A stretch of 51,165 nt of DNA from Chara braunii (taxonomy: Eukaryota > Streptophyta > Charophyceae > Charales > Characeae): positions 462,798 to 513,962 of the forward strand of contig BFEA01000818.1 of the NCBI GenBank assembly GCA_003427395.1. Direction: 5' to 3'. Made by a program: the position numbers and the translations under genes. Below the pieces are notes generated by a model, which was given only the letters and a program-made list of their open reading frames with translations, did not search any database and was not told the DNA's origin. Positions 1 through 10,059 of this stretch are shown here, in pieces. Position 1 is the stretch's first letter, and the number at the start of each line of letters is the position of its first letter.

Positions 1-843
1 TCCCTTCAAGTTCTTGTCTTTGTCCACGTCTCCCTTCTTGCCTCCGTTCTCGTCTCTGTCGTTGTCTTCGCCCTTGTCATCCTTCTCGATGTTCTCGTCT
101 ACCGTCTTGTCTTTGTCCACGTTTCCCTTCTTGTCTCCCTTCTCGTTTCCCTTCAAGTTCTTGTCTTTGTCCACATCTCCCTTCTTGTCTCCCTTCTTGT
201 CTCCCTTCTTGTCTCCCTTCTTGTCTCCCTTCTTGTCTGCCTTCTTGTCTCCCTTCTCGTCTCTATCGTTGTCTTCGCCCTTGTCATCCTTCTCGTCTCC
301 CTTCTTGCCTCCCTTCTTGCCTCCCTTCTTGTCTCCCTTCTTGTCGCCCTCCCCGTCTCCCACCTCATCTCCCATCTTGTCTCCCTTCTTGTATCCCTTC
401 TTGTCTCCCTTCTCATCTTCCTCCTCATCTTCCTCCTCGTCTCCGTCCTCGTCTCCCTTCTTGTATCTCTTCTCGTCTCTCTTCTCGTCTTCCTCCTTCC
501 TGTCCTCCTTCTTCTCGTATAGCTTCCTGTTATCTTTCTCGTCATATTCCATCATTTTGTACTTTCCCTTTTTGTCTTCTTTCTCATCCTCCTCCTTGCC
601 TTCGCACTTTCCTTTCTTCTTGTCTTCTTTCTTGTCCTCGTGCTTGTCTTCGAGGTCCACCCTAGTCGCCTTGTTCAGCCTCATCTTTAACTCCTTACTC
701 ATCCTGTCTCTTTCAATGCGGGTGGCAGGAACGGCCATGGAAGTTCGTATTGTGGCTAGGAGGAAGAGGAACACCACACAGCCAGTAGTGGCCAGGTGCA
801 GCCACCTGGATTGACCAGGGGCTGTTGCTGAAATAGACTTCAT
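1..843 (-). CDS. Secreted Lys/Glu/Asp-rich repeat protein, copy 1 (3' end outside window)
   Basis: The minus-strand frame is open from the ATG at 843 to the window edge: 281 codons with no stop. The N-terminus has a short basic stretch, then a hydrophobic run of about 20 residues (about 17-36) ending in a Ser-Met-Ala site, a typical signal peptide. The rest is low complexity: Asp-Lys-Lys-Gly, Asp-Glu-Lys and Glu-Asp-Lys units. A 12-bp unit coding for Asp-Lys-Lys-Gly is repeated about six times near 177-249. Longer internal duplications have offsets of about 148 and 209 bp. The paralogue at 15043-16536 shares the signal peptide and the following 30 residues. The ATG at 843 is chosen because it is conserved in both copies, while the Met further upstream in copy 2 is GTG here. 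The plus-strand Ser/Phe/Pro ORF over the same bases is a shadow. Secretion and intrinsic disorder are inferred; function is unknown. Confidence 0.72.
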   Translation of the reverse strand, partial: MKSISATAPGQSRWLHLATTGCVVFLFLLATIRTSMAVPATRIERDRMSKELKMRLNKATRVDLEDKHEDKKEDKKKGKCEGKEEDEKEDKKGKYKMMEYDEKDNRKLYEKKEDRKEEDEKRDEKRYKKGDEDGDEEEDEEEDEKGDKKGYKKGDKMGDEVGDGEGDKKGDKKGGKKGGKKGDEKDDKGEDNDRDEKGDKKADKKGDKKGDKKGDKKGDKKGDVDKDKNLKGNEKGDKKGNVDKDKTVDENIEKDDKGEDNDRDENGGKKGDVDKDKNLKG

Positions 844-1100
844 GGTGTCAGGCACGCGATAGCCCAACTGCTGCTGAGGGTTCACTAACGGTTGCACAAA
901 GGTCTACGAGCTATGTCGAGACCGTCGCGGTGATGCCGATGGACTGCTTATTCACACCCATTGGACGGTAGAGCAGGAGCTGTGCTAGAGAAAGTTGTGT
1001 TCAAGGTGGCTGTCTATCCAGTCTCAGCCGGTGCCTGGCAGTCAGTTGCCTCATAGGTCTGCCTGGGCATCCTGCACAGGTTCTGCTGAGTGCACACCTT

Positions 1101-1110
1101 GCATATATAC
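1101..1110 (-). promoter_or_regulatory. Probable TATA box of copy 1
   Basis: On the minus strand this reads gtatatatgc, about 260 bp upstream of the ATG at 843. The same motif lies about 290 bp upstream of the paralogue at 16821-16833, in aligned flanking sequence. Conservation between the duplicated flanks supports it; the transcription start is not known. Confidence 0.45.
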
Positions 1111-1374
1111 CAGTACAGATTGAGTGAAGCTCATGACTTGCATACCATTTTTATCTGGCATTTGAGTTTGTTTCGTAACAGACAGACAGGCAGGCTTGGG
1201 GGCATCACTTGTGCAGTTTAGGTGCATTATATCAATAGTGTCCCTGTAGCCAGATCACCTTCTGTCTGTCTGTCTGTCTGTCTGTCGGTCTCTCTCATAC
1301 TGAACTGAAATCATGGGTGGTGGTAGAATGCTTCAATTCCATGCACTCTATACTCAGGGGTGCCCATAACAACT

Positions 1375-1584
1375 CACCCACAGCTGTACGAAGTCAATGG
1401 CAAACTATCACCTGAATAGAACACCCGGTCACTATGGCTGCATCTGGACTGAAAGTATTCACCCACAGCTGTACGAAGTCAATGGCAAACTATCACCCGA
1501 ATAGAACACCCGGTCACTATGGCTGCATCTGGACTGAAAGTTTTCCCAAATACGGCTATAATGACCGGGCGTTCTATTCGGGTG
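1375..1584. repeat. 85-bp tandem duplication plus inverted repeat
   Basis: The segment starting cacccacagctgtacgaag at 1375 is repeated almost perfectly from 1460, a period of 85 bp. The end of the second copy (1495-1521) is mirrored as an inverted repeat at 1558-1584, built on caccc-gaatagaacacccgg. The same end sequence recurs once more at 13047-13099. This looks like the terminal inverted repeat of a small DNA-transposon-like element. Confidence 0.6.
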
Positions 1585-1659
1585 AAGACGGTAGTCATTT
1601 GCTTTGAGGGAAGAGAAAAGGCGCAACTTTTGGAGTGGAGTATGTCCTTCGTACGAAAT

Positions 1660-1800
1660 CATAGTGCGTACTGTTTTTTTTTTTGTTTTTTTTTGTTTGG
1701 TAACCCACATGCACACAAGCCCCATCTGTTGTTGTGGGGGGCACCAGTGCTGGTTGCTTATCACCGGCAAGCATGTTTGCACATCACACAGGGAACATAG
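1660..1800 (-). mobile_element. Short SINE-like insertion in the duplicated flank
   Basis: Compared with the paralogous flank at 17250-17340, this copy has about 130 extra bases beginning with a long T-rich run. They are bounded by similar words around catagtgc (about 1660 and 1797), which look like a decayed target-site duplication. The inside resembles, at low identity, the hairpin core of the SINE family described elsewhere in this window. The T run at the left implies minus-strand orientation. Confidence 0.45.
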
Positions 1801-1984
1801 TGCATATTGTAATTTTCACTACTTTCTACATTTAAACACCATCCTAAACCACAAGTGCTTCCGGAAGTCGCAGCTTGCATGCTGCCAGCCACTGCAACAG
1901 TGCTGCGGCTTTCACTTGAATGAATTTATGCCAGCGCCCCAGGCCCGTTCATCACAGAAAATTGCGGCACACATGCGGCCACAA

Positions 1985-2692
1985 CTTTTAGGAAGTACTG
2001 GTGGTTTAATCCTTAAAAGAACACTCAGGAAGGATGAAAGGCAGTGCACAGTACCCATGGGTAAATGTTTGAAAATTTATTTCCAACATTCTTGATTTTG
2101 GAATGCTGATAAAAACTGGTTACAAATTTACAACGTCCGTCCCACCCGATCCGCCTGCTGTGCTGGGGAGGACTGGGCAAGGCGGGCAAGAGGTGGATTG
2201 CCTGGCCAATCCGGGTGGGCAGGAGGGGGCCAATCAGAGCGGGTCTGGGCTTTTCTTGTGCAAAAATATGCAGAATTTGCAATCTTTTTCGAAAACAAAA
2301 ACAACACGTGAGTTTTGGTGGGTGGACAAAAGAAAGAAAGAGACAACTGCGCCTGGGACCGCTGCACAGTTCAGCATTCGCAGAAATAACAGTCCACTGC
2401 AAGATTGGGACGTGAACAGTTCGAAACAGCAAGAAAAACAGTAAACTATGCGTTCGACAGCCTACCGGTTCAATAATTGGCAAAAACGGGATGTGGCCTG
2501 GGCTAGTGGTACCTCCCTTTATCCCGTGGCCTGGCCTGGGAGCAGGTACCGGTAGCAGGCCCTCCCCTTTTTTTTGTTTTTTTCCCCCCGTTTTTGGCTT
2601 CTGGCGGGATCCATTGGGGCTGGAAAACGATCCCACTTGGTCAGTACAGGAAAAGCCACCTACCTTGCCACGTGCCCCGTTAACACCCACCC

Positions 2693-2775
<83 letters not shown>

Positions 2776-2960
2776 TCGGCCCACCAAAGTGCAAATGTAT
2801 CTGGTCCATTGTCTGCATCAGATACATTCGCACCATTTTTCTGTTGTTCTGCTGGACCGACCAGGGTGCCCAACCGGGCCCGGATGGGCTGGGGTTGCAC
2901 GGGCAGGCATGGGGGGACTGAGGCTCCCCTGATTGTAACACAGAATCCGATGGTCCAAGA
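1985..2960. repeat. Dispersed repeat block, copy 1 (also at 18290-18840)
   Basis: Both blocks begin near a tactggtggtttaa-like word, contain a GC-rich stretch around cctggccaa-ccggg-gggc, and run into a SINE core. Overall identity is moderate. No credible protein is encoded; the ORFs crossing the CT tract are simple-sequence translations. This may be a larger non-autonomous element, but I cannot place its ends. Confidence 0.45.
2697..2768. repeat. (CT)36 microsatellite
   Basis: Uninterrupted CT dinucleotide run of 72 bp. It produces long Ser-Leu and Arg-Glu pseudo-ORFs. Confidence 0.98.
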
Positions 2961-2964
2961 ACTC

Positions 2965-3050
2965 CTATTGGTGGGGAGCATCACCTGCTGGAAAACGGGT
3001 CCAGCGTCCCATTGATTACTCTGGCTTCAGAGGATTGACTGAGCAGGTTA
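2965..3050 (-). mobile_element. SINE-family fragment (hairpin core)
   Basis: It contains the family core (ctattggtggggagca, then tgctggaaaacgggtccagc) at about 2969-3013. Next to it is the more 5' family segment aggattgactgagcagg at about 3029-3045, also seen in the complete copy at 13396-13671. The central part between these two segments is deleted relative to that copy. Confidence 0.6.
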
Positions 3051-3079
3051 AAGGAGAAAGGGAAAGAACCTCTTCACCC

Positions 3080-3215
3080 TGTGCCGGGTGCCGGATATCA
3101 GCTACTGCAACCTAGTTCCTCCCTCCCTAGACCGCTCCTCTACGCCCTGTGTCTGGCACCGGATATCAGCTACTGCAACCTAGTTCCTCCCTCCCTAGCC
3201 ACTCATTTCTCTTCT
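3080..3215. repeat. 68-bp tandem duplication
   Basis: The segment around ggatatcagctactgcaacc (3093 and 3161) is present twice with a period of 68 bp and few differences. It lies between the SINE fragment and the LINE 3' end. Confidence 0.85.
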
Positions 3216-3359
3216 GCATCTCTTTGCCTTGCCTTGTGATGCCCAACCGAGCCTGCCAAAATTAATGCCGAGCATCCATTTACTTGGACTTGGGTTGGGT
3301 GGGTGGGTAAGGGAAGGGTGAGGGGTAGACTCCGTTAGCCTGTGGATAAACCTTGGATC

Positions 3360-4877
3360 CTAGTCTCTTGTCAAAAACCTTTTTTTGAGTTCATCCCTCT
3401 CCTTTCCATACCACTGCATTTCTACTAGAGATGTAAATGGGGGGGGGAAGAAATCGGGGAATTCATCGGGGGGTTTCAAGGGGATAGCCGTATCAACTTT
3501 GGTCCATTCGTGGAATATCAGTCGGTAGTCCCATACCATCTCCATTCTCCCTTGGTCCTCCCCTAATTCCTTTCGCTTCCCTTTCCATTCTACCATTCCT
3601 AACCTCCCACCTTCTATCCCCCCAAGCCAGCTTGAGCTGAATTCCTGTATTTTTTGTTTAATATCCTTATGCGTGCTTAGGAATCGGATCTGTGCTTTGG
3701 CACCTTCCCATTTTGCAGTTATGCTTTCTGTAAACTCAGGTCCTTCTAGTCTCGCCCCCTCCATCTCAAATGTACAGCGTCCTCTCTAGAGTGCCCAGAG
3801 TACCGCCCTTTGTCCCAATTTGAACATGTTTTTGGTAAAATCATCGGGCTGGTCTGTTTGACCCTTGGGCCAGGCTTCACACAGCAAAGCCTTCCAGTCC
3901 CAGGGCCATGGGGGGCTTTACTCCTACCTGACCCCAAACTCTATCCCACCATCTCCACAGCCAGAGTGCTCCTCGGCATTGTAGGAATATGTGTTCAATT
4001 CGGGCCGTTTCCTGGACGGGAACGTGTTCATGCATAGCTTGCACCATGGGAGGGCACACCCTCTTTGCTCCAGGGACGTTCTATCTATCAGCCAATTGTT
4101 TGTTGGTAGGCAACGATGTTCAAGCTGCCATTGGAGTGACGCTAGTTTAGCCGGTTTTGCCTTAGCCATCTTAAACCATCTTATTGGTCTCAACTCCTCT
4201 TTGCTGATGTTCAGGTGGCGCCTCCAACGCTCCTCCACCTGGTCTTGAAGGTTAGCCTTGGGTCTTAAGAGTCTGTAGGTTGATTTGACTGTTAAGCCAT
4301 ATAGGGATTTGGTGTGTCGCCTGCCTTTCCCCATTTGGGTTGTCCATGCCCATTCCAAAGGGTCCAGGGCTAAGTGATGAATCAGAGTGTTGGGGAGATA
4401 GACCATCCACTGCCGTTTTTCAAAGAGCACTCTAATTCTGAACAATTCCTCTCTTTGGCATGTTATCGTTTCCTCCGGGGTGCTCCTTTGGATAGCGTTG
4501 TCTCGCCCTACTTGGAAGAGGCTCACTACTACCGATCCTTCTGGGGGGCAGCAAACAACATTACCCACTTCTCCTTGGCGCACCCGGAATGCCACCCAAT
4601 CCGACTCCTGCAGGGTGGGGCCTTTGCGGAGGATCCTCCACCGGGCTAGGGGGATTTTTTCTACTACTGCCTTATGGGCTTCGTTGGGCTGGTGGCAGTA
4701 CCTCAGTCTCTCCCGTAGCTGTCCCGGACCTATCCAGTCCTTATTTGTGTCCCATATATCTTTTATCCTTGTTACTCCTCGCTTGACCCAACCCTGCCAA
4801 GGGGAGTCCATGCAATGGAGCGTCTGGCCCCTAGAGTCAACAATCCATTTGTTACCAAAGAGAGGTTGACGTGCCAC
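3360..4877 (-). pseudogene. LINE 1 ORF2 C-terminal region (zf-RVT-like)
   Basis: The frame 4877-3924 contains the stretch typical of plant L1 ORF2 C-termini: a Leu-Gln-Trp-Gln...His-Arg-Cys-Leu-Pro-Thr block followed by paired Cys (around residues 275-284), where the zinc-binding reverse-transcriptase domain lies. The Cys/His pattern then breaks, and the tail 3764-3360 continues in the same frame class after interruption. The fragment 5180-4947 is the link to the RT part. This is a decayed copy. Confidence 0.7.
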
Positions 4878-5345
4878 CTCCTCCCATCTTTCAGGCGAGG
4901 ATTTATCGGGTAGGGGGAGGTTTCTCCATGTCCTGAGGAGGGTGGGTCATAAGGGGTCGTTTCGTAAATCCACCTTTATTGCTTGTCTGGGAGAGTTAAG
5001 GTGGGGGTCATGTTGCTGCGACCTTGATTTTGGGATGGGCCAACCCCTATTTTCCAACGACATTAGCGGGTTGCTTCCTTCTGGTGTTTGTGGTGCTAAC
5101 CGGAAAATTTGTTCCAGCGCTAGCTCTCTCCATGAAATTTCAAGTTTGAACAGCAAGTGTTTGAGCCACTGTATTGCCAACGCTTTAATTTGTGTTAAGG
5201 GGTCAATGATGCCTAGGCCCCCTTTTGATTTGGGTTGGATTATGGAATGTCATGCCACTCGGCCGACCACATTTTGTTTTTCGTGGTCGCCCAACCACAA
5301 AAAGACGACAATCTGGCGTTGCAAAGAGCGTAAGGCATTCTTGTC

Positions 5346-5441
5346 AAATGCTCAGATTGTTGCTTTGTACCACAACTAGGTCAAGACTACGTTAAATGCC
5401 CAGATTGCTGCTTTGTACCACAACTAGGTCAACACTACGTT
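5346..5441. repeat. 48-bp tandem duplication inside LINE 1
   Basis: The words aaatgctcagattg (5346) and aaatgcccagattgc (5394) begin two near-identical 48-bp units. They lie between the RT and C-terminal fragments and add to its disruption. Confidence 0.85.
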
Positions 5442-5556
5442 ATTGAGAATCAGGGAGCGTCCAAACAGTGAAGTGGGTTTATACTTCCAAAGTGCCATTT
5501 TTGCCAGGGGTGGACTAGAGAGTTAAGACCCATTCATTGTTAGTGGAAGGTCTACC

Positions 5557-6612
5557 TTATGCCATCATCGATATTCCCAGGACTCTGATGGGGGCTTCTT
5601 TGGGGAACCATTTGAGCCTGGGTTGTTCTGGGGGTCTCACCCCTTGGTGGTGTATCCACCATCCTTGGGTTTTGTTTCCCCAGTTAACTCTCATATCTGA
5701 TAGTTTGCAGAAACGGTCCATCATGCGTGGTACTTTGTCCATTGATTCTCTATATGCATGCACCATCAAGGTCATGTCATCTGCAAACAGTGAGCAGACT
5801 CGTATTGCCTCCTTGGGAATTGCTGCCACTTGAATTCTTTTGATGTCCTTATGTGTCCTCAGGTTGGATGCTAGTGCTTCCATGACTCTGAAAAAGAGAT
5901 AGGGGGCTATAGGGTCCCCTTGTCTGACTGACCTTTGAAGGTTGATGGGCGGGGCTAAATTGTTGTTCACCATAACCCTAGTCGTTTCATTAACATGGAG
6001 GATCTTTATCCATCGTCTGAAGCATAGCCCAAAGTTAAGTTTTTCCAAACATTTATCTAGGAGGGACCAATCTACGTGGTCATACAACTCCTCGAAGTCG
6101 ATAAAGATAATTGTTGTGTTGTTTTTTGTCTGTCTTGTCAGCTTGATCATCTCATTGACTAGGAGGATGTTATCTTGGATATTCCTACCCTGGATAAACC
6201 CGGTTTGGTTTGGGTGAATGATGTCTGTCATTAATGGTGCCATGCGGTTGGTCAGTGCTTTACCCATCAACTTATAAACCACCATGAGCAAAGTGATAGG
6301 CCTATAGTTTTTTATATTGGTTCTTTCCCCTTTCTTGTAAAGGAGAGTCAACACTCCTTGCCCTACCAATTCCCCTGTTTGACCTGCGTTCCAGACTGCC
6401 TGATAATACTCCATGAGATCTTGTGAGATGCTTGGCCACATAGCTTTTAAAAATTCATTGGGTAGCCCATCTATACCCGAAGTTCTTTCCTCTTCCATTT
6501 GCATGAAGGTTGTCCATATCTCCTCTTTGGATAAGGGGATGTTTAAAGTATCCCTTTGCTGTTCTGAGAGAGTTTTATTAAGTGGGCGTAAAAAATCATC
6601 TATTTCCTCCAC
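5557..6612 (-). pseudogene. LINE 1 reverse transcriptase domain
   Basis: A 351-codon open stretch holds the non-LTR RT motifs in order: Ser-Gly-Ile-Asp-Gly-Leu-Pro (fingers), Asn-Tyr-Arg-Pro-Ile-Thr-Leu-Leu, Gln-Thr-Gly-Phe-Ile-Gln-Gly-Arg, Phe-Ile-Asp-Phe (first catalytic Asp), Val-Arg-Gln-Gly-Asp-Pro, and the catalytic Phe-Ala-Asp-Asp. The RT copies LINE RNA at a nicked target. The domain is intact enough to recognise with certainty but is cut off from the endonuclease upstream and the C-terminal part downstream by stops. Confidence 0.92.
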
Positions 6613-7275
6613 ACGCTGCGCCTTAGTTTAATTCCCACACTATGAAGTAAACAACGTCTGGTAAAAGTCTCTTGCTATTTTTGTGCAGACAGTTGTAGAT
6701 GTGAGTAGGGGCCCTTGGTTACTTTTGGGGTCGTCCAATGCCTCAATTATTGATCTTCCTGACTTGGCCTTGGCCATTGCAAAGAACCTCGCGTCCATTG
6801 CTCCCCCCATGTTGTGCTTTGAAAGTTTGTCCCGGATCCTAACTTCCTGTCATCTGTGTTCTATGTAATCTAAGAGGCGGGCTTCCAAAGTCTGGGTGGT
6901 CCGAGCTGTCTCTGCTCGGCGTTCAGGGTCATCTTTATCTTCTTCCTGTTGTTGCAGTTGCTGCAGTTGATGTTGCAGATTTGCTTCATCAGCGTGGCGT
7001 CGCTCCGCGAACGTTTTTTAGTATTCATTGCACTTGTGACCTAAAAAAGCAAGGCCGTTGTTGAACCACATTATATCATTTCTGATGTGGTCTCTTTGCT
7101 TTTGCCAGAAGGACCACACATCCTTAAGGTATGCTTTGAAGCGGTCAATGGTCAGGAGGGATGTATTGAGTTTGTAAAATCCTCTGCCTTGGTCTGTTTT
7201 TTTTCCGAAGTGAAAAAATGGTGAGGCACATCGCGTGATCCAGACCTCGGTGTGGGCTACGGGGAAATATCTCTG

Positions 7276-8073
7276 CTATTTGGAGGACCCCTTGTAATTC
7301 TCTATGCAGGATTTCGACGCTCTTTCCGTACAGTTCTTACAAAAACAGGTGAAAGGACGATCGGTAGGGACTTGTCTCCTGAAGGTATCAAATAAGTTGA
7401 GGGATTGTGAAGGCTCTGTGATTATTCTCTCATCATTCTCGATATAGATTGGGCAAGGCGTGGTGATTTTCCATCTATCCAACCAGCGATCCAGAGCTGC
7501 ATTGAAGTCGCCTGCCAAAATCGTGGGGATACCCACGAGTACTTTAGCCTTGAGGGACTAAAAGAAAGTTTGTCGTGATGCCGGCTCATTGGGGGCGTAT
7601 ACATTCAAGATATTAACCACTTCCAATTCCAACATCGCCAGCATATAGACCCATCTGCCCTCTTCTTGGTCCGCTGCCCAGTTGAGCATTTCCACCTTCG
7701 AGCCAGGGGGGAGCCATGTAGCTACCCCTCCACTTCCTGAACGTGGGGCGTGAGCGCGAAAGGCCTGGTCGGGCCAAATTTCTTTGTGTGTGTGATTATG
7801 TTCTGGGTTGTTAATGAGGTGAGTTTCTTACAAGCATACAACATCTGGCCAATCTCTCCCCTCTACCCCTTTTAGTTGTTCTAAAATTGCTTGTCTTTTG
7901 GGGTGCTTCGCTGTGGCCAGACCGTTTACATTGAGTGAGCGCAGGTCAAGGTCCGCTTGTCTTTTGCAGGGTTTCCAAGTCTTATCCTTGTCGTACAATG
8001 CGTCTACTACATTCGTTTTTATTGTTGTTAATCTGTATCCTTGTTTAATGATGTGATTCACAGTGGTAGCCAC
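7276..8073 (-). pseudogene. LINE 1 endonuclease domain (EEP/APE type)
   Basis: In one minus-strand frame I can follow Ser-Leu-Asn-Val-Asn-Gly-Leu (start of the domain), then a Gln-Glu-Thr-His site whose Gln codon has become TAA, a Ser-Gly-Gly-Val-Ala block, an Asn-Val-Tyr-Ala-Pro-Asn block and the Ala-Gly-Asp-Phe-Asn motif (about 7510). These are the usual marks of L1 endonucleases, which nick target DNA. Stops near 7830 and 7560 break the frame. The frame may extend towards 7020 with further conserved-looking sequence. Confidence 0.8.
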
Positions 8074-8582
8074 TTTTCAGTATCCAAGAGGTTACCTTTC
8101 TGCAATGTTCCTTTCCTAAGTAGTTTCATGAGGAAGGCACTGGTCTCTATAGCCGACCAGAGGTCGCTGGGTTTTCTTTTTAGCAGTTGCAGATCCATAA
8201 GGGCATCTTGGTCCAACCAACTCAAGTCCTCTGTTCTCAGGTGGTTGTAGCGTAGAAAGATATCCTTGGTTCCCAATCTGTGTTGCCCGTGGGAGAGCAC
8301 CAATGCTGCTGAGGCTCCTGCCGGCAATTGTTGCTAGATCAATTGGGCAATATCCGCTTTCCTGAGGATCGGGCTACCAGCCCAGGATGTTAGTGAGAGG
8401 AAGAAGGAGGAGCACCGTTGAAGGGTTACTTCCCCATGTGCTGCACCTGGTGGCACCGATAGGCCCACCTCCCAAGCCCCATTTTTTTGCCTTACTGGAA
8501 GGAAGGTTATGCCCTTGTCTGAGGGCACTTCATTGAAGGGTGTCCTCTCTAGCAGGTGACGGATTTTTTGTCGTGATTTCAC
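8058..8582 (-). pseudogene. LINE 1 ORF1-like remnant
   Basis: Two segments (8582-8334 and 8327-8058) are in the same frame, separated by a single TAG, giving about 170 residues just upstream of the endonuclease. I do not recognise a domain. Position alone suggests the end of ORF1 (RNA-binding) or an N-terminal extension of ORF2. Confidence 0.45.
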
Positions 8583-8794
8583 TCCCTAGGGATATCCTAT
8601 CCCCTAAGCAGAATTGGGCCGGGGGGGGAGGTCCATGATGCGCCGCGCGCCGGATTCGGGTCGAAGTTTTGGTGAGGGGCGGCGGATGAAGGCCATCGAG
8701 GGTGGGGGAGTGTGCCGAGGGGTGAGCGTACCGAAATGTTCACAGTGCCATTAAACGAGAGCGCGCGCCCCGGGGGCGGGGCACACGACTGGCG

Positions 8795-9075
8795 TTGATG
8801 CGGACGAACATTTTGGAGGCGAGCCATCCGGTATGGGGGGAGCTTTATTTTTCTTTTTTTCCTTTCCCCGATTGGCCGTCGTTTTGTGTCCCCCTTTTCC
8901 TTTTTTCATTTCTTGCGCCTGTCGTTTTGTGTCCCCCCCTTTTTTTGTTTTTTTCTTTCTTTCTTTTCATTCCTTCTTTTTTCATTTCTCGCGCGCCTGT
9001 CGTTTTGTGGCCCCTGGTAGGCCGTCGTTGTTTCTGCGGACGAACATCTTGGAGGCGAGCCATCCGAAATGCAGT
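8795..9075. repeat. Repeated gcggacgaacat-ttggaggc units with T-rich filler
   Basis: A 30-bp word (gcggacgaacat.ttggaggcgagccatccg) occurs at about 8799 and 9036. The word cgtcgttttgtg recurs three times between them (about 8877, 8921 and 8998) within T/C-rich DNA. A decayed local duplication; not coding. Confidence 0.6.
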
Positions 9076-9246
9076 GTGAGGTCGCCCACTGCATTTGTTA
9101 TTTCTGCGGGCGTAGCCCGCACCGCCCGCACCGCGGGCACTTAGCTAGTAGTTATATGATCGACCCCAGCTTTGCATGTCTCTTCTTTCATGAACTTGGC
9201 CATGTTCCCTTGAATAGGGTGGAAACCCAGAAGGTAGGTCCTGCTA

Positions 9247-9333
9247 GCCTTTTTTTTCTTCTTCTTTTTTCAAAATGCTCCGGTCTATTGGTGGGAAGCC
9301 ACACCTGCTGGGAATCGGGTCCAGCGTCCCCTG
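9247..9333 (-). mobile_element. SINE-family fragment
   Basis: A T-rich run (9249-9270; the element's A tail on the minus strand) is followed by the family core: ctattggtgggaagc, then tgctgggaatcgggtccagc. Only about 85 bp are recognisable. Confidence 0.65.
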
Positions 9334-9800
9334 ACATATGCAATCAATTGAAAATTTGAAGAATTGAGAGAAAAGTCTGACCCTCCCTGCCTGCATTGAC
9401 TGCCCCAGGTCCCGCTAGCCATAGGTTTAGAGTACCCAGTATTTCTGGCAGCAGATCATAGAAAGAAAATGAACCAAGGATGCAGTGGTGGCATCCAGTT
9501 ATAGGATCACAAAGGATCCAATGACAGAAATCTCAAGCACAATGAAGATACAGGCAGCCACCTTTTCTGAGAATGAAAATATAGTCAGTCCTTGCTATGA
9601 TTGATACAGTCCGACGGACTTTATGCTTTCTGTGACATCCATTGCAATGGGTCTATCTCACCTCATCTCAAACATCCCATGGGCATAAGGCCATTCCACC
9701 GACAGGAAAGGGGGTTGAGGCGGCCGAGCATACTCCCACAGCCTTGAGCATGTCTTGGCGGGGAGCTGTTTTCCAAGCCGTTTTGTTTCAACACAATCGT
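9334..9800. other. No recognisable feature
   Basis: No long ORF, tandem repeat or transposon motif is seen in this stretch. Confidence 0.5.
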
Positions 9801-9804
9801 AGAT

Positions 9805-9888
9805 GTGTTCCCAGCACGTGCTGCTCCCCACGAATAGATTCGAACAATTGCTTACAAAAAAAAAGAAAAAAAAAAAAAAGAAAAGATG
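9805..9888 (+). mobile_element. SINE-family fragment
   Basis: The core in plus orientation (ttcccagcacgtgctgctcc, then ccacgaatagatt) is followed by an A-rich tail at 9855-9887. A tandem aaaagtgc repeat lies just downstream at 9945-9970. Confidence 0.6.
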
Positions 9889-10059
9889 GGCCTTGACATT
9901 CAGGGATCAGCTGACCGAACTGAAATGGCTGATGGCGCAAGGGCAAAAGTGCAAAAGTGCAAAAGTGCAAAAGACAATTGTCCGTGCCGCTTTGTTTCTC
10001 TATCAGAGCGCAGCAAATCTGCGTTAGCAAAAAGCGACTCAAAAGTACTGGTGGTGTGC

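Larger units (their letters stand above)
844..1660. repeat. Segmental duplication, upstream flank of copy 1
   Basis: This flank aligns in blocks with 16537-17330. Shared pieces include the leader before the ATG, the TATA region, a (ctgt)n tract at about 1261-1286, a stretch containing cttcaattccatgca, and a block around 1600-1640 that matches 17250-17290. Copy 1 has (ctgt)n expansion and an extra 85-bp tandem copy; copy 2 has an extra 80-bp tandem copy. The gene and its promoter were therefore duplicated as one unit of at least 2 kb. No coding sequence is seen in 844-1660. Confidence 0.75.
3360..8582 (-). mobile_element. Decayed L1-like non-LTR retrotransposon (LINE 1)
   Basis: Read on the minus strand, the order is: ORF1-like remnant (8582-8058), apurinic-type endonuclease (8073 to about 7276), reverse transcriptase (6612-5557), and a C-terminal region with a Cys-rich segment (4877-3924) plus a tail (3764-3360). 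This order is that of L1-clade LINEs. Several stops and frameshifts interrupt it, so it cannot move by itself. The 5' limit is uncertain; CpG-rich DNA at 8590-8830 could be its 5' region. No poly(A) tail is clear beyond 3360. Confidence 0.85.

Noticed and set aside
14-814. 266-codon plus-strand ORF rich in Ser, Phe, Pro and Leu
   Set aside because: It is the complement of the Lys/Glu repeat gene on the minus strand, which has the conserved start and signal peptide.
2025-2984. 319-codon minus ORF with an Arg-Glu repeat
   Set aside because: The repeat is the (CT)36 microsatellite read in reverse; no domain on either side.
2965-3360. SINE core as the true 3' end of LINE 1 (shared LINE/SINE tail)
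   Set aside because: The core lies downstream of LINE 1 in the right orientation, but the adjacent segment is clearly SINE-derived. LINE 2 and LINE 3 do not end with the core, so adjacency is probably chance.
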